Positions 9,661 to 18,671 are shown, counted from the stretch's first letter. The stretch: 38,675 bases of DNA from Deltaproteobacteria bacterium (GCA_024280335.1 JAJRQI010000015.1:1-38675); one strand, 5' to 3'. Notes: generated from the sequence alone by a model not told the origin. A program made the numbers and translations.

Positions 9661-10623
9661 TTACACCGATAACTGACTCGCCAGCAGCGGCAGCATCGGA
9701 TCGATCGGACGACTGCCGGCGGCAACGACCTTCGCCAGATCGGTCAGAACGATTTCCGAGGCGCGCAGTCCGACCATCTTGCCATGGTTTCCTTTCAGCA
9801 GATTCTCCACTGCCGCTTGGCCGAAACGAGCACCGAGCAAACGGTCAAATACACTGGGTGACCCACCGCGTTGGTAGTGGCCGAGGACGACGATTCGGGT
9901 TTCAAAGCCGATCCGATCCTTGATCTGATCGGCAATATCCTGGGCTTTCCCAGCCCCTTCGGCAACCATGATGATCGAGTTGCTGCGTCCCTCCCGAAAG
10001 CGTCGCCGCAGGTCACTGCAGATCAGTTCCAGATCGTAGGGTTCTTCTGGGATCAGGCTGTATTCGGCGCCGGAGGCGATGGTTGCGACCACCGCCAGAT
10101 AACCGCAACCGCGACCCATTGTCTCGACGACAAAAGCTCGGTCGTGAGAAGAAGCGGTGTCTTTGAGGTTGTCGACCGCCTTGATAATATTATTCAGCGC
10201 GGTATCGACGCCGAGCGCCATGTCGGTAAAGGGGATATCATTATCGATAGAGGCAGGGATACCGATTACCGGCAGCCCTTGCTGATGGATGGCATGGGCG
10301 CCTTTCAGCGAGCCGTCGCCGCCGATGACAATCAGTCCGGTTGCGCCGAGGCCTTTGAGGGTTTCGATGGCCAGCTGTAATCCCGCTTCACTTTGCATCT
10401 CTTTACAGCGAGCGCTCTGCAGAAAGGTTCCGCCGCGTTGCAGCACGTTACTGACCGATCGGGTGGTCATAATTTCATACTGCCGGTCTATCAACCCTTG
10501 AAAGCCTTTTTGAATACCGACAATTTCAATCCCTGAAGCCAGCCCGGCGCGAACAACGGCCCTGAGGGTTGCGTTCATCCCTGAGCAGTCTCCACCGCTG
10601 GTCAGTACTGCTAAACGTTTCAT
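9661..10623 (-). CDS. pfkA: ATP-dependent 6-phosphofructokinase
   Basis: PfkA phosphorylates fructose 6-phosphate to fructose 1,6-bisphosphate, the committed step of glycolysis. The 320-residue protein aligns with E. coli PfkA without numbering shift: LTSGGDCSGMNA at 8-19, GGDGS at 101-105 with Gly104, the ATP-type residue, and the catalytic loop P123-A-S-I-D127-N-D129 with the base Asp127. E. coli has PGTIDND here, so A124 and S125 are deviations. The MGRGCGYLA motif that binds the sugar phosphate is present. It converges on recQ with only 22 bases between stops, and no terminator was seen in that gap. Confidence 0.95.
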   Translation of the reverse strand: MKRLAVLTSGGDCSGMNATLRAVVRAGLASGIEIVGIQKGFQGLIDRQYEIMTTRSVSNVLQRGGTFLQSARCKEMQSEAGLQLAIETLKGLGATGLIVIGGDGSLKGAHAIHQQGLPVIGIPASIDNDIPFTDMALGVDTALNNIIKAVDNLKDTASSHDRAFVVETMGRGCGYLAVVATIASGAEYSLIPEEPYDLELICSDLRRRFREGRSNSIIMVAEGAGKAQDIADQIKDRIGFETRIVVLGHYQRGGSPSVFDRLLGARFGQAAVENLLKGNHGKMVGLRASEIVLTDLAKVVAAGSRPIDPMLPLLASQLSV

Positions 10624-10701
10624 CGTGTCTGCGTCTCCATCTGGTTATTTTTGCCGAGACCATCAATCATGATATTATCGAGAAAGTGGAAAGCTGTTAT
10701 T

Positions 10702-10800
10702 TTGACAGTCGGTTAGTGGAAAGTTAAGCAGTCGTTATCCGGTTTGTCAAAAGAGATTCAATAAACTTGACGCTTGCTGAATAAATGTTAGTTTTTTTGA
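10702..10800 (+). promoter_or_regulatory. Possible lon promoter region
   Basis: TTGACA at 10702-10707 and TTGACG at 10767-10772 are good -35-like hexamers upstream of lon, but neither has a convincing -10 at 16-18 bases. No CIRCE element or clear heat-shock sigma-32 site was recognised. Confidence 0.22.
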
Positions 10801-10872
10801 ATGTGACTGGTTAGAATGCCGGGGTCGATCCGTTTTCAGGTTTACAAACGCTAAGCATCAGGGGGATTCTTC

Positions 10873-11475
10873 ATGCCGACAAGTACGCCGATACCGAATG
10901 TCCTGCCGATTTATCCGATCAAAGAGCAGATCATTTTTCCCTACATGGTCCTGCCGATTTTTTTCACTCGGGAATTTTCCCCGATTATTGAAGAAGCGAT
11001 GCGTACCGATCAACTGCTTGGGACGATTTACTGTCCGGGGAGTGCCGAAATTTGTACCTACGACGAACATCCACGCATCGGTACTGTCTGCAAGATTAAT
11101 CAACTGATTAAATTCCCTAATGGTGGCGGCAAGGTGATAATCGAGGGGTTGCATCGCTTTGTTATGAAAGCTCCGCTGGCGAACGAACCCTGCCTGAAAG
11201 TGGCAATCGAGTTGGTCAGGGAGGATGAGGTCAAGGGTCTGGTCGCGGAAGCGCTGGTGCAGAGTGTCAATGCGTTGCTCAAAATTGCAATGGCTTACGG
11301 ACGGCCGCTACCGGAAGATGTGATGAAGCTGATCGACCGGATTGAGGACCCGGGTCGGCTGGCCGATATGATTACGGTGTATATGGGGGTTTCGATAGAA
11401 GTTCAGCAGCAGCTGCTGGCGACACTTGATCCGATTGAACGCCTGAAGTCGGTTTATTTGCATTTGACCACTTAG
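10873..11475 (+). CDS. Lon N-terminal (LON substrate-binding) domain, 5' part of interrupted lon
   Basis: This 200-residue frame starts with ATG after AGGGGGATTCTTC and carries the PUA-like LON domain (LPIYPIKEQIIFPYMVLPIFF, then the EGLHRFVM segment) and the following helical bundle (EDPGRLADMI, LDPIERLKSVYLHLT). It ends at TAG 11473-11475. Alone it would be a substrate-binding domain without ATPase or protease. Confidence 0.6.
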   Translation: MPTSTPIPNVLPIYPIKEQIIFPYMVLPIFFTREFSPIIEEAMRTDQLLGTIYCPGSAEICTYDEHPRIGTVCKINQLIKFPNGGGKVIIEGLHRFVMKAPLANEPCLKVAIELVREDEVKGLVAEALVQSVNALLKIAMAYGRPLPEDVMKLIDRIEDPGRLADMITVYMGVSIEVQQQLLATLDPIERLKSVYLHLTT

Positions 11476-13191
11476 GTGCAAAAATTACAGATCAAAGGTG
11501 AAATTCAGTCCGAGGTCGGCAAGCGGCTGAGTAAAACCCAGAAAGAACACCTGCTGCGCGAACAGATGAAACAGATCCAGCAGGAACTGGGCGACCAGGA
11601 CCCGCGACAATCGGAGATCAACGAACTGCGCGACAGCCTGCGGACATCAAAGATGCCGGACGAAGTGTTGCTGGTCGCGGAAAAGGAGCTGCGGCGCCTG
11701 GAGCAGATCAATCCGGCGTCTCCCGAGTACACAGTTTCCCGAACCTATCTCGACTATCTTTGTTCGAGTCCCTGGCAAAAGGGGACCGAGGACAACCTGG
11801 ATATCCGCAAAGCCGAGCAGGTTCTCAACGAAGATCATTACAACCTGAAAGAGGTCAAGCAGCGGATTCTGGAATATCTGGCGGTGCGCTCTTTGCGTGC
11901 TACGACCAAGGGACCGATGCTCTGTTTTGTCGGCCCCCCCGGAGTTGGTAAGACCTCGCTGGGACGTTCGATTGCCCGGGCGATGGGGCGCAAGTTCATC
12001 CGCTTTTCCTTAGGGGGAATGAAGGATGAGGCGGAGATCCGCGGCCACCGTCGCACCTACATCGGCGCACTGCCGGGGCGGGTGATTCAGGAGATCTGTC
12101 GCGCGGAATCGAACAACCCGGTTTTTATGCTCGACGAAGTTGACAAGATCGGCCAGGATTTTCGCGGCGATCCCGCCTCGGCGCTGCTGGAGGTGCTGGA
12201 TCCGGAACAGAATGACAGCTTCAAGGATCACTATCTGGATGTGCCTTTCGACCTGTCGAAGGTGATGTTTATTACCACTGCCAACATTATTGATTCGATC
12301 CCGCATGCGTTGAAAGACCGGATGGAGGTGATCCGTTTGACCGGTTACAGCGATGAAGATAAATTACAGATCGCCTATAAGTATCTGATTCCGAAAGAGA
12401 TTGAAGAAAACGGCCTGAGCGATTACCCGCTGGCTTTCGCCGAAGATGCGGTGGCAAAAATTATTCATGATTACACCCGCGAGGCCGGAGTGAGAAACAT
12501 GGAGCGAAAGATCGCTGCGGTTTGCCGCAAGGTGGCCAAGGAGATTACCCAAGGGGATAAACCGCGCAAAGAGATCAGTTCAACAGACATAGAATCCTTG
12601 CTCGGTCCTTGCACTTATTTTATTGATGTGGCCAGTGAAGAGGATCGGGTCGGCGTGGTGACCGGTCTGGCCTGGACTGAGGCGGGTGGTGATATCCTGT
12701 TTATCGAAGCGGCAAAAATGCCGGGCCGCAAGGAGCTGATTCTGACCGGCAGCTTAGGTGATGTAATGCAGGAATCAGCCCGCGCCGCGCTCAGTTATGT
12801 CCGTGGTCGGGCAGAAGATTTCGGTATCGATAAGAATTTTTTCGATAAAAACGATCTGCACATCCATGTCCCCTCGGGCGCAATTCCCAAAGATGGACCC
12901 TCCGCCGGGGTGACAATTGCCTTGGCGATGATCTCCCTGCTGACTGATCGTCCGGCACGTTGTGATGTGGCGATGACCGGTGAATTGACCCTCTCCGGCC
13001 GCATTCTGCCGATCGGCGGCGTCAAGGAAAAGGTGCTTGCCGCGCGTAGAGCCGGCGTCAGCAAGATCCTGCTGCCGGCGCGCAACCGTGAACATATTGC
13101 CGATCTGGAAGAAGAGTTTCTCAAGGATATAGAGGTCGAGTTGGTTGAATCGATCGACCAGATTGTCGAACTGACGTTATTGCCTGCCTGA
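11476..13191 (+). CDS. Lon linker, AAA+ and protease domains, 3' part of interrupted lon
   Basis: This 571-residue frame begins at the GTG directly after the TAG and carries the coiled linker, complete AAA+ module and complete Ser-Lys protease domain. No Shine-Dalgarno sequence is evident before the GTG, so expression would need reinitiation or readthrough. Confidence 0.6.
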   Translation: MQKLQIKGEIQSEVGKRLSKTQKEHLLREQMKQIQQELGDQDPRQSEINELRDSLRTSKMPDEVLLVAEKELRRLEQINPASPEYTVSRTYLDYLCSSPWQKGTEDNLDIRKAEQVLNEDHYNLKEVKQRILEYLAVRSLRATTKGPMLCFVGPPGVGKTSLGRSIARAMGRKFIRFSLGGMKDEAEIRGHRRTYIGALPGRVIQEICRAESNNPVFMLDEVDKIGQDFRGDPASALLEVLDPEQNDSFKDHYLDVPFDLSKVMFITTANIIDSIPHALKDRMEVIRLTGYSDEDKLQIAYKYLIPKEIEENGLSDYPLAFAEDAVAKIIHDYTREAGVRNMERKIAAVCRKVAKEITQGDKPRKEISSTDIESLLGPCTYFIDVASEEDRVGVVTGLAWTEAGGDILFIEAAKMPGRKELILTGSLGDVMQESARAALSYVRGRAEDFGIDKNFFDKNDLHIHVPSGAIPKDGPSAGVTIALAMISLLTDRPARCDVAMTGELTLSGRILPIGGVKEKVLAARRAGVSKILLPARNREHIADLEEEFLKDIEVELVESIDQIVELTLLPA

Positions 13192-13245
13192 AGCCTTGGT
13201 CCGCCCACCCGGCCACTTTTTCAGCTTGGTGATTCTGTCCTTCCC

Positions 13246-13326
13246 CCCCTCGCCCCCCCTTTGTAACGGGGGGAATACCGTAGCGAATGTCAGCTTCCCC
13301 CTTTAATCAAGGGGGATTGAGGGGGA
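13246..13326. repeat. G/C-run hairpin repeat downstream of lon
   Basis: Two adjacent hairpins are made of C-runs and G-runs: seven C at 13253-13259 with six G at 13268-13273, and five C at 13297-13301 with five G at 13311-13315, followed by another GGGGG run. This CCCCCTTTAATCAAGGGGG pattern is a common interspersed intergenic repeat in many bacteria. It lies where a lon terminator would be expected and could serve as one, although no T-run of length follows. Confidence 0.5.
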
Positions 13327-13414
13327 TTTATAGTTTTCATCGTACGGCTGCAAATTTCTAACTGGTCACTACTGCTTACCGCTAGTTATTCCAAGGCCTT
13401 TGCGCTACTATTGA

Positions 13415-13435
13415 TGACAGTGTCCGACTCTGTCA
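13415..13435. promoter_or_regulatory. Short dyad upstream of the M16 peptidase operon
   Basis: TGACAG (13415-13420) and CTGTCA (13430-13435) are perfect inverted half-sites 9 bases apart, followed by a TATATT (-10-like) at 13443-13448 and the operon start at 13469. An operator or a hairpin is possible. No regulator is identified. Confidence 0.28.
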
Positions 13436-13468
13436 ATCAGCCTATATTTACGTTTTCAAGGTACCCAT

Positions 13469-14950
13469 ATGTTTCGATATATCATTTTTATTGCTCTGTC
13501 TCTGGGGGTTGCTCTGCCGGGTACTGTCGTGGCCCAGACTTTGGCTGACAAGGTTCAGGATTACCAGCTGGAAAATGGCCTGAAATTGCTGCTGGTAGAA
13601 CGACTGAATTCACCGACTGTGGCCGCTTATATCAGCTTCCGGGTTGGTGGTGTCGATGAGGACAGTCGCCATCAGGGGGTAGCGCATCTGCTGGAGCATA
13701 TGCTGTTCAAGGGGACCAAAACCCTCGGCACTAAGGATTATCAACGCGAAAAGCCGCAGCTCGTGGCGATTGAAGAGGTCGGTCACCGGATCGATGTCCT
13801 GAAAAATCGGGTTGGTGTCGATCCTCAGGAACTTGCGCAGTTGCGGAAAAGATTGGCGGAACTGCAGGCTGAACATCGAAAGTTGTTGATCAAGGATGAG
13901 TTCTCCAAAATTTATGCGGAAAATGGCGGGGTCGGTTACAACGCCTTCACCAGTAAAGATCAGACCAGCTACCTGATCAATCTGCCGTCGAACAAGCTGG
14001 AACTTTGGGCCTCGATCGAATCGGATCGCTTGAAAAACGCGGTATTGCGTGAATTTTATACCGAGCGGGATGTGGTGCGCGAGGAACGACGCAGATCGTA
14101 CGAAAGCAATCCGGACGGGATGCTTTACGAAACCTTATTGGCAACTGCATACAAGGTGCACCCGTATCGCAACCCGGTGATCGGCTGGCAGTCCGACATC
14201 GAAAACCTGACCTTGGTCGAGACGCGCAATTTTCTGCACAAGTACTATTCGCCGGTAAACATGATCATCACCCTGGTCGGTGATTTCGACAGTGCCGCCG
14301 CCCTGAAAATGGTAAAGCAGTATTTCGGCTCATTGGAACCGGGCGTTCCGGTAGCTCCGGTGGTAAAACGCGAGCCACCGCAGAACGGCGAACGACGGGT
14401 GCATATCGATTACGACACCAAGCCGCAATTGAGTATTGCTTATCACAAACCGACAATGCCGCAGCGTGACGACTATGTATTTGATCTGTTGATGCAGATT
14501 CTTGCTGAAGGGCGGACTTCACGGCTCTACCAGCAGCTGGTGGTGGAGAAGAATCTGGTGACCGGACTGGGCATCTTCGGTGCGCCCGGGTCACGCTATG
14601 ACAATTTGATGGTTCTCGACATCACCCCGCGCCAGTCGGTTTCCAATCAGCAGATAGAAGAGGCTCTCTATGCCGAGATCGACCGCTTGAAAACCGAACC
14701 GGTCACTGTCGCCGAGTTGGACAAGGCCCGCAAACAGATCTTGACCGCAATGCTGCGCCGCATGAAAGGCAACAGCGGTCTGGCGCGGATGCTCTCTTCC
14801 TATGAAGTGTTGGGTGATTGGAAATATCTGCTCGATTACGAACAACAGTTGAATTCAATTACCAGTGATGAATTGATGAAAGTCGCTGATCGCTACCTGA
14901 CTGCGGACAACCGGACTCTGGTAACAATCGGTCAGGAGGGTGGCGAATGA
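13469..14950 (+). CDS. M16-family zinc metallopeptidase, catalytically competent subunit
   Basis: This 493-residue protein is an exported M16B peptidase. A signal peptide occupies residues 1-23 (MFRYIIFIALSLGVALPG, cleavage after VVA or VAQ). The inverted zinc motif HxxEH is present as H73-L-L-E76-H77, and the downstream glutamate helix VVREERRRS supplies the third ligand. An extra charged helical insertion of about 60 residues (roughly 93-150, EVGHRIDVLKNRV to LLIKDEFSKIY) separates the zinc motif from the GYNAFTSKDQTSY strand, as in one subgroup of bacterial M16 proteins. It overlaps the next gene by four bases (ATGA), so the two are translationally coupled and probably act as a heterodimer in the periplasm. 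The substrate is unknown. Confidence 0.93.
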   Translation: MFRYIIFIALSLGVALPGTVVAQTLADKVQDYQLENGLKLLLVERLNSPTVAAYISFRVGGVDEDSRHQGVAHLLEHMLFKGTKTLGTKDYQREKPQLVAIEEVGHRIDVLKNRVGVDPQELAQLRKRLAELQAEHRKLLIKDEFSKIYAENGGVGYNAFTSKDQTSYLINLPSNKLELWASIESDRLKNAVLREFYTERDVVREERRRSYESNPDGMLYETLLATAYKVHPYRNPVIGWQSDIENLTLVETRNFLHKYYSPVNMIITLVGDFDSAAALKMVKQYFGSLEPGVPVAPVVKREPPQNGERRVHIDYDTKPQLSIAYHKPTMPQRDDYVFDLLMQILAEGRTSRLYQQLVVEKNLVTGLGIFGAPGSRYDNLMVLDITPRQSVSNQQIEEALYAEIDRLKTEPVTVAELDKARKQILTAMLRRMKGNSGLARMLSSYEVLGDWKYLLDYEQQLNSITSDELMKVADRYLTADNRTLVTIGQEGGE

Positions 14951-16395
14951 TCCGTTCAGTCTTGTCGATCCTGTTTTTTCTGCTGCTGGCTGGTTGTACG
15001 ACCCGGACTGTTGCGCCGCAACCGGTGCGACCCGATCAGCTCGATTTTCCACCCTTGCAGTTCAGTTTCCCCAAGATTGAAAAAGAACGGTTGGCCAACG
15101 GTTTCAGGGTTTACCTGAAGGAAGATCATGAACTGCCGTTGATCGAATTGACCCTGTTGGTCGGTGGCGGCAGTATCCAGGATCCTTTGGAGAAAACCGG
15201 TTTATCGCAACTGTTTGCAGCGGTTTTAGAGACTGGCGGCGCCGGGGATGCAACTCCGGCGGAACTGGAAACAGAGCTGGAGGCGATGGCTGCGGAACTG
15301 TCCGTTTCCAGTTCCGCTTACAGCTATCAAATCGACCTTTCGCTGCACCAGCGCGATCTGCAGCGCGGGATTGAAATACTCGCCGACCTGCTGCGCCGCC
15401 CCCGGTTTGATAGCGAGCGGCTGGAGCTGGCGCGTAGCCGGATGCTGGAGTCGATCCGGCGAAAAAACGATGATCCGGGCTCGATTGCCGGTCGTCTGCT
15501 GGCGGAGGCCAGCTATCCGGGCCATCCGTTCGGCAGTTTTCCGCAGCGCTCGGTGGTCGAAAGGTTGAATCGTGATGATCTGCTGCAATTGCAGCAGCAT
15601 TATTTCCGGCCGGATAACTTTTGGTTCGCGGCATCAGGTGCATTCAACCGCGCCGAACTGCTTGCTTTGCTGCGACGGAACCTGGGGGATTGGACCGCAC
15701 AGGGGACACCGGAGCTGACTCTGCCCGATCTGCCGCCCGCGCCCAAGGGGCGGGTATTGCTTGCGGACAAGAAAATTCCACAGACCAGTATCATGATGGG
15801 ACACCTGGGCATCAATAAAGACAACCCCGACTTTTTTGCGCTGCGGGTAGCCAACTACATTCTTGGCGGCGGCGGGTTCAATTCGCGGATGATGCGTGAA
15901 ATTCGCTCAAATCGGGGCCTTGTCTATTCGGTCTATTCTTATTTTCAGACCGGTCGGCAGCTACCGGAACTGTTTATCGCCGGCAGTGAAACAAAAACCG
16001 CGACAACGGTTGAGGTGGTTACGCTGATGCGGCAATTGATACAGCAGATGATTGCGGAACCGGTCTCCGAACAGGAGTTACAGCTTGCCAGGCAGAGCCT
16101 GATCAACTCCTTTGTCTTTGCCTTTACCGACAGCCATTCCGTGACCAGTCGAAAAATGCGTCTCGATTTCTATCACTATCCGAAGGATTATCTGGAAACC
16201 TATCAGGAAAAAATAGCCGCAGTTACGATTGCCGATGTACAGCGCGTGGCACGGACCTATTTACATCCTGAATTGCTGCAGATCGTTCTGGTCGGCGACA
16301 GTTCGACTTTTGCCGATCAGCTGCGCAAACTTGATCTGTCGGTGGAGACTGTCGAGCTGACAAAGCCTTACAAAACGTCCGTCATCCCCGAATGA
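14947..16395 (+). CDS. M16-family peptidase homologue, lipoprotein, inactive-type partner
   Basis: This 482-residue protein starts with a lipoprotein signal: lipobox LLAGC with Cys17 as the acylated residue. It has the two-lobe M16 fold, but the HxxEH zinc motif is replaced by a TGLSQLFAAVLETGG segment without histidines, so it cannot bind catalytic zinc. The C-terminal lobe keeps the substrate-binding R/Y motif region (RSNRGLVYSVYSYF). In paired M16B systems the second member contributes to the substrate cavity. The final residues SVIPE and the stop codon are supplied by an inserted intergenic repeat beginning near 16380, so the original C-terminus may have been slightly different. Confidence 0.9.
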   Translation: MIRSVLSILFFLLLAGCTTRTVAPQPVRPDQLDFPPLQFSFPKIEKERLANGFRVYLKEDHELPLIELTLLVGGGSIQDPLEKTGLSQLFAAVLETGGAGDATPAELETELEAMAAELSVSSSAYSYQIDLSLHQRDLQRGIEILADLLRRPRFDSERLELARSRMLESIRRKNDDPGSIAGRLLAEASYPGHPFGSFPQRSVVERLNRDDLLQLQQHYFRPDNFWFAASGAFNRAELLALLRRNLGDWTAQGTPELTLPDLPPAPKGRVLLADKKIPQTSIMMGHLGINKDNPDFFALRVANYILGGGGFNSRMMREIRSNRGLVYSVYSYFQTGRQLPELFIAGSETKTATTVEVVTLMRQLIQQMIAEPVSEQELQLARQSLINSFVFAFTDSHSVTSRKMRLDFYHYPKDYLETYQEKIAAVTIADVQRVARTYLHPELLQIVLVGDSSTFADQLRKLDLSVETVELTKPYKTSVIPE

Positions 16396-16456
16396 TTCTA
16401 TCGGGGATCCATAGCTTTAACGTCTGGATTCCCGATTACACTCTCGGCAATGACGG
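16380..16456. repeat. GTCATCCCCG-type interspersed repeat, copy 1
   Basis: The unit runs from CGTCATCCCCG to CGGCAATGACGG, with CGTCAT (16380-16385) and ATGACG (16450-16455) as inverted ends and internal CCCCG/CGGGG and TGGATTCCCG blocks. It has the same architecture as the copy at 24603-24682. It overlaps the last codons of the peptidase gene and may serve as a terminator-like structure. Confidence 0.7.
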
Positions 16457-16506
16457 GTTATTCCTGGATTGAATAGTTTGCGTAGATTTTTTTTTCGGGA
16501 GGTTTG

Positions 16507-17907
16507 ATGTCCAAAACCAAGTCTCTACAAAAGCCATTGCGGCAGAGAATAAAATATCTACTCTGGGAACAGAATCCTGCCGAACTCAGCCTGCTGCAGC
16601 GGATTGCTTTACGACAGATTCAGACCGTAGTACTGGTCGGGCGTGATTTTTTGGTCAATCAGTGCTTGTTGCGGGCATCGGCACTGACCTACTACAGCAT
16701 GCTGTCGATTGTTCCACTGCTGGCGCTGACCTTTGCGCTGCTCAAGGCCTTCGGTGTGCAGAACGCCCTCGAACCGCTGATCATGGAAAAGTTGAATGTC
16801 GGCGACGGAGAAGCGGTGCGCATGATCATGGGTTATATCAATAACACCCAGGTCGGCAAGATGGGCGCTTTCGGACTGTTGTTTCTGCTGGTTGCGGTCA
16901 TCTCCTTGCTGACCAACGTGGAAAAAAGTTTCAACCATATCTGGGGGGTAAAGGAGGTGCGGCCGCTGCTGCGCCGTTTTGCTGATTACCTGTCGGTGAT
17001 TCTGGTCGGTCCGGTCTTGATTATCTCGGCGATTTCAATGACTTCTAGCCTGGCCAGTCATGCCTTGGTACAGAAGCTGATCGAGATGCAACTGGTCGGT
17101 ACGGCTATTCTGCTGCTGTTCAAGGTGACCCCCTTTGTTTTTATGTGGCTGGCGTTTACCGTGCTCTACGTGTTTATGTCGAATATCAGAGTGGAATGGC
17201 GGGCGGCCTTTATCGGCGGGGTCGTCGGCGGTACCCTTTGGCAGTTTGCCCAGTGGGCCTATGTTAATTTCCAGGTCGGGGTCGCCAAGTATAACGCCAT
17301 CTACGGAACCATGGCGGCACTGCCGATCTTTATGGTCTGGCTCTACCTCTCCTGGGTCATTGTTCTGTTCGGGTTGGAAGTGACCTATGCCAAGCAGAAC
17401 CTGCGCACCAGCGGCCGTGATCTGCGTGGTGCGGAGGTCAGTCGCAACAGCTATGAACAGGTCGCCATGGCACTTCTGGTAATACTGGCGGGTCGGTTTT
17501 CGCGCGGGGAATCCGCCTTGAGTCAGGAACAGCTGGCCAGGCAACTTTTCATTCCAGCCCGGTTATGTCGCAGTATCTTGCAGCTGCTGGTGTCGATCGG
17601 TTTTGTTTCCGAACTCTGCAGTCGGCTCGGTCGGTGCACCTACCAGCTGGGTCGTTCTGCGGAGAATCTGACGCTGGCCGAAATTTTGAAGCAGATGCGT
17701 AACCATGGGGAAGAGGTGTTGCATCTGAATCCACAGCCACAGACGTTGGTTGCGTTAGAGGCCTGTCAGGAGATGGATGATCTGTTGAAAGCAGGTCTGC
17801 AGGGACGTACGCTGAAAGATCTGGTGCAACATTGTGCTGACTGGGAGCAGGATTCTTCCGTAGTTCTTAAGACAGAGCCGGAACCGGCAGCAGTTCAGTC
17901 CGAGTAG
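16507..17907 (+). CDS. YihY/BrkB-family integral membrane protein
   Basis: This 466-residue inner-membrane protein matches the YihY/virulence factor BrkB family, once misnamed ribonuclease BN. The N-terminal signature is ALTYYSMLSIVPLLALTFALLKAFG, and about six membrane segments lie between residues 55 and 300. The sequence YNAIYGTMAALPIFMVWLYLSWVIVLFGLE is the conserved last helical hairpin. A cytoplasmic tail of about 150 residues follows, resembling a winged-helix domain (FSRGESALSQEQLARQLF). The ATG at 16507 is chosen over the TTG at 16504 because GGGAGG lies close upstream. The transport or enzymatic function of the family is not established. The stop is TAG. Confidence 0.9.
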   Translation: MSKTKSLQKPLRQRIKYLLWEQNPAELSLLQRIALRQIQTVVLVGRDFLVNQCLLRASALTYYSMLSIVPLLALTFALLKAFGVQNALEPLIMEKLNVGDGEAVRMIMGYINNTQVGKMGAFGLLFLLVAVISLLTNVEKSFNHIWGVKEVRPLLRRFADYLSVILVGPVLIISAISMTSSLASHALVQKLIEMQLVGTAILLLFKVTPFVFMWLAFTVLYVFMSNIRVEWRAAFIGGVVGGTLWQFAQWAYVNFQVGVAKYNAIYGTMAALPIFMVWLYLSWVIVLFGLEVTYAKQNLRTSGRDLRGAEVSRNSYEQVAMALLVILAGRFSRGESALSQEQLARQLFIPARLCRSILQLLVSIGFVSELCSRLGRCTYQLGRSAENLTLAEILKQMRNHGEEVLHLNPQPQTLVALEACQEMDDLLKAGLQGRTLKDLVQHCADWEQDSSVVLKTEPEPAAVQSE

Positions 17908-18602
17908 GTTTTCAGGCTGAGTTTCCCGTCGATCATTTCGGCGTAGGAGAATTGCTCGATCCAGTCACCGACGGCAATGATCTGTTTATTGTCAATCGGC
18001 CTGTCGACCGGGTGGTGAAAGTGTCCGCAAAGTACCGCATCGGCCCCGGCTGAAAACTCTTTTTCTGCAAACGGGATCAGCATGGGAGAGGGGTCCCATC
18101 GGCAGTTTTTGGGGTGTTTGTTTTTGCTTAGATTGCACAGCCAGATGCCGAAGGCCCAGACCGGGTCGGGGTGGATGATTTTTGCCAGCAAGCGCACCAA
18201 ACCGCTGCGCCAGAAACGCCGCAAGCGCTGATAGTTGGGGTTGGGGTTCAGCAGGTCGCCGTGGCAGAGCAGCAGTTTTTTGCCGTCCCATTCGACCAGC
18301 TGCTGATCGGGGATGACCGTACCGCCCAGTACTTCGGTAAAATAAGGGCCGAGGTGGAAGTCATGGTTCCCCTCGACAAAATAGATTTTGGTTCCGGCGG
18401 TTGCCAGTTGTCGTAGCTTTTCCAGCAACGGCAGGTAGGCGGTAAAGACGACATGCCGGTAGCCGAGCCAGAATTCAAAGATATCGCCGAGCAGGAACAG
18501 CCCGTCGAGATCCTGTTGTCGGTCGAGAAAATCGAGCAGTCGTCGGTAGTTTCGGTCTTCCGGTCGGCGCAGGTGCGCATCTGCTATAAAGATCGCTTTC
18601 AT
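17895..18602 (-). CDS. lpxH: UDP-2,3-diacylglucosamine diphosphatase-like metallophosphoesterase (LpxH-like)
   Basis: LpxH hydrolyses UDP-2,3-diacylglucosamine to lipid X in lipid A synthesis at the inner membrane. This 235-residue protein has the calcineurin-like metal ligands in order: IADAH near residue 8, LGDIFEFWLG, EGNHDFH, LCHGD and CGHFHHPV. The length and the FEFW loop fit LpxH and related membrane phosphoesterases. The ATG at 18602 is chosen because the conserved strand KAIFIADAH begins right after it. A TTG at 18638 is possible but unsupported. Its 3' end overlaps that of the convergent YihY gene by 13 bases. An exact LpxH rather than LpxG-like role is inferred. Confidence 0.82.
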   Translation of the reverse strand: MKAIFIADAHLRRPEDRNYRRLLDFLDRQQDLDGLFLLGDIFEFWLGYRHVVFTAYLPLLEKLRQLATAGTKIYFVEGNHDFHLGPYFTEVLGGTVIPDQQLVEWDGKKLLLCHGDLLNPNPNYQRLRRFWRSGLVRLLAKIIHPDPVWAFGIWLCNLSKNKHPKNCRWDPSPMLIPFAEKEFSAGADAVLCGHFHHPVDRPIDNKQIIAVGDWIEQFSYAEMIDGKLSLKTYSD

Positions 18603-18671
18603 GCCCGGCACTATAGAGAGCCTGATTGGCGATGTCAATCAACAGCATTTTACGTTTACAGGAGGTAACCT

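Larger units (their letters stand above)
10873..13191 (+). pseudogene. lon: lon, ATP-dependent protease, interrupted by one in-frame TAG
   Basis: Lon is a cytoplasmic AAA+ serine protease that degrades misfolded and regulatory proteins. The whole frame encodes 772 codons, close to E. coli Lon (784), and all of it is in one frame except for a single TAG at 11473-11475, codon 201. Domains in order are: LON substrate-binding domain at 8-200; helical linker at 202-320; Walker A GPPGVGKT at 354-361; Walker B MLDEVDK at about 419; and the protease domain with catalytic Ser677 in PKDGPSAG and Lys718 in GGVKEK. No frameshift or loss of catalytic residues is seen. The stop falls at the LON domain/linker boundary and is followed at once by GTG. 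It could be a recent nonsense mutation, a sequencing error, or a split gene. Confidence 0.85.

Noticed and set aside
11476-13191. Selenocysteine or programmed frameshift as explanation for the lon break
   Set aside because: The interrupting codon is TAG, not TGA, and the frame is unchanged across it, so neither mechanism fits.
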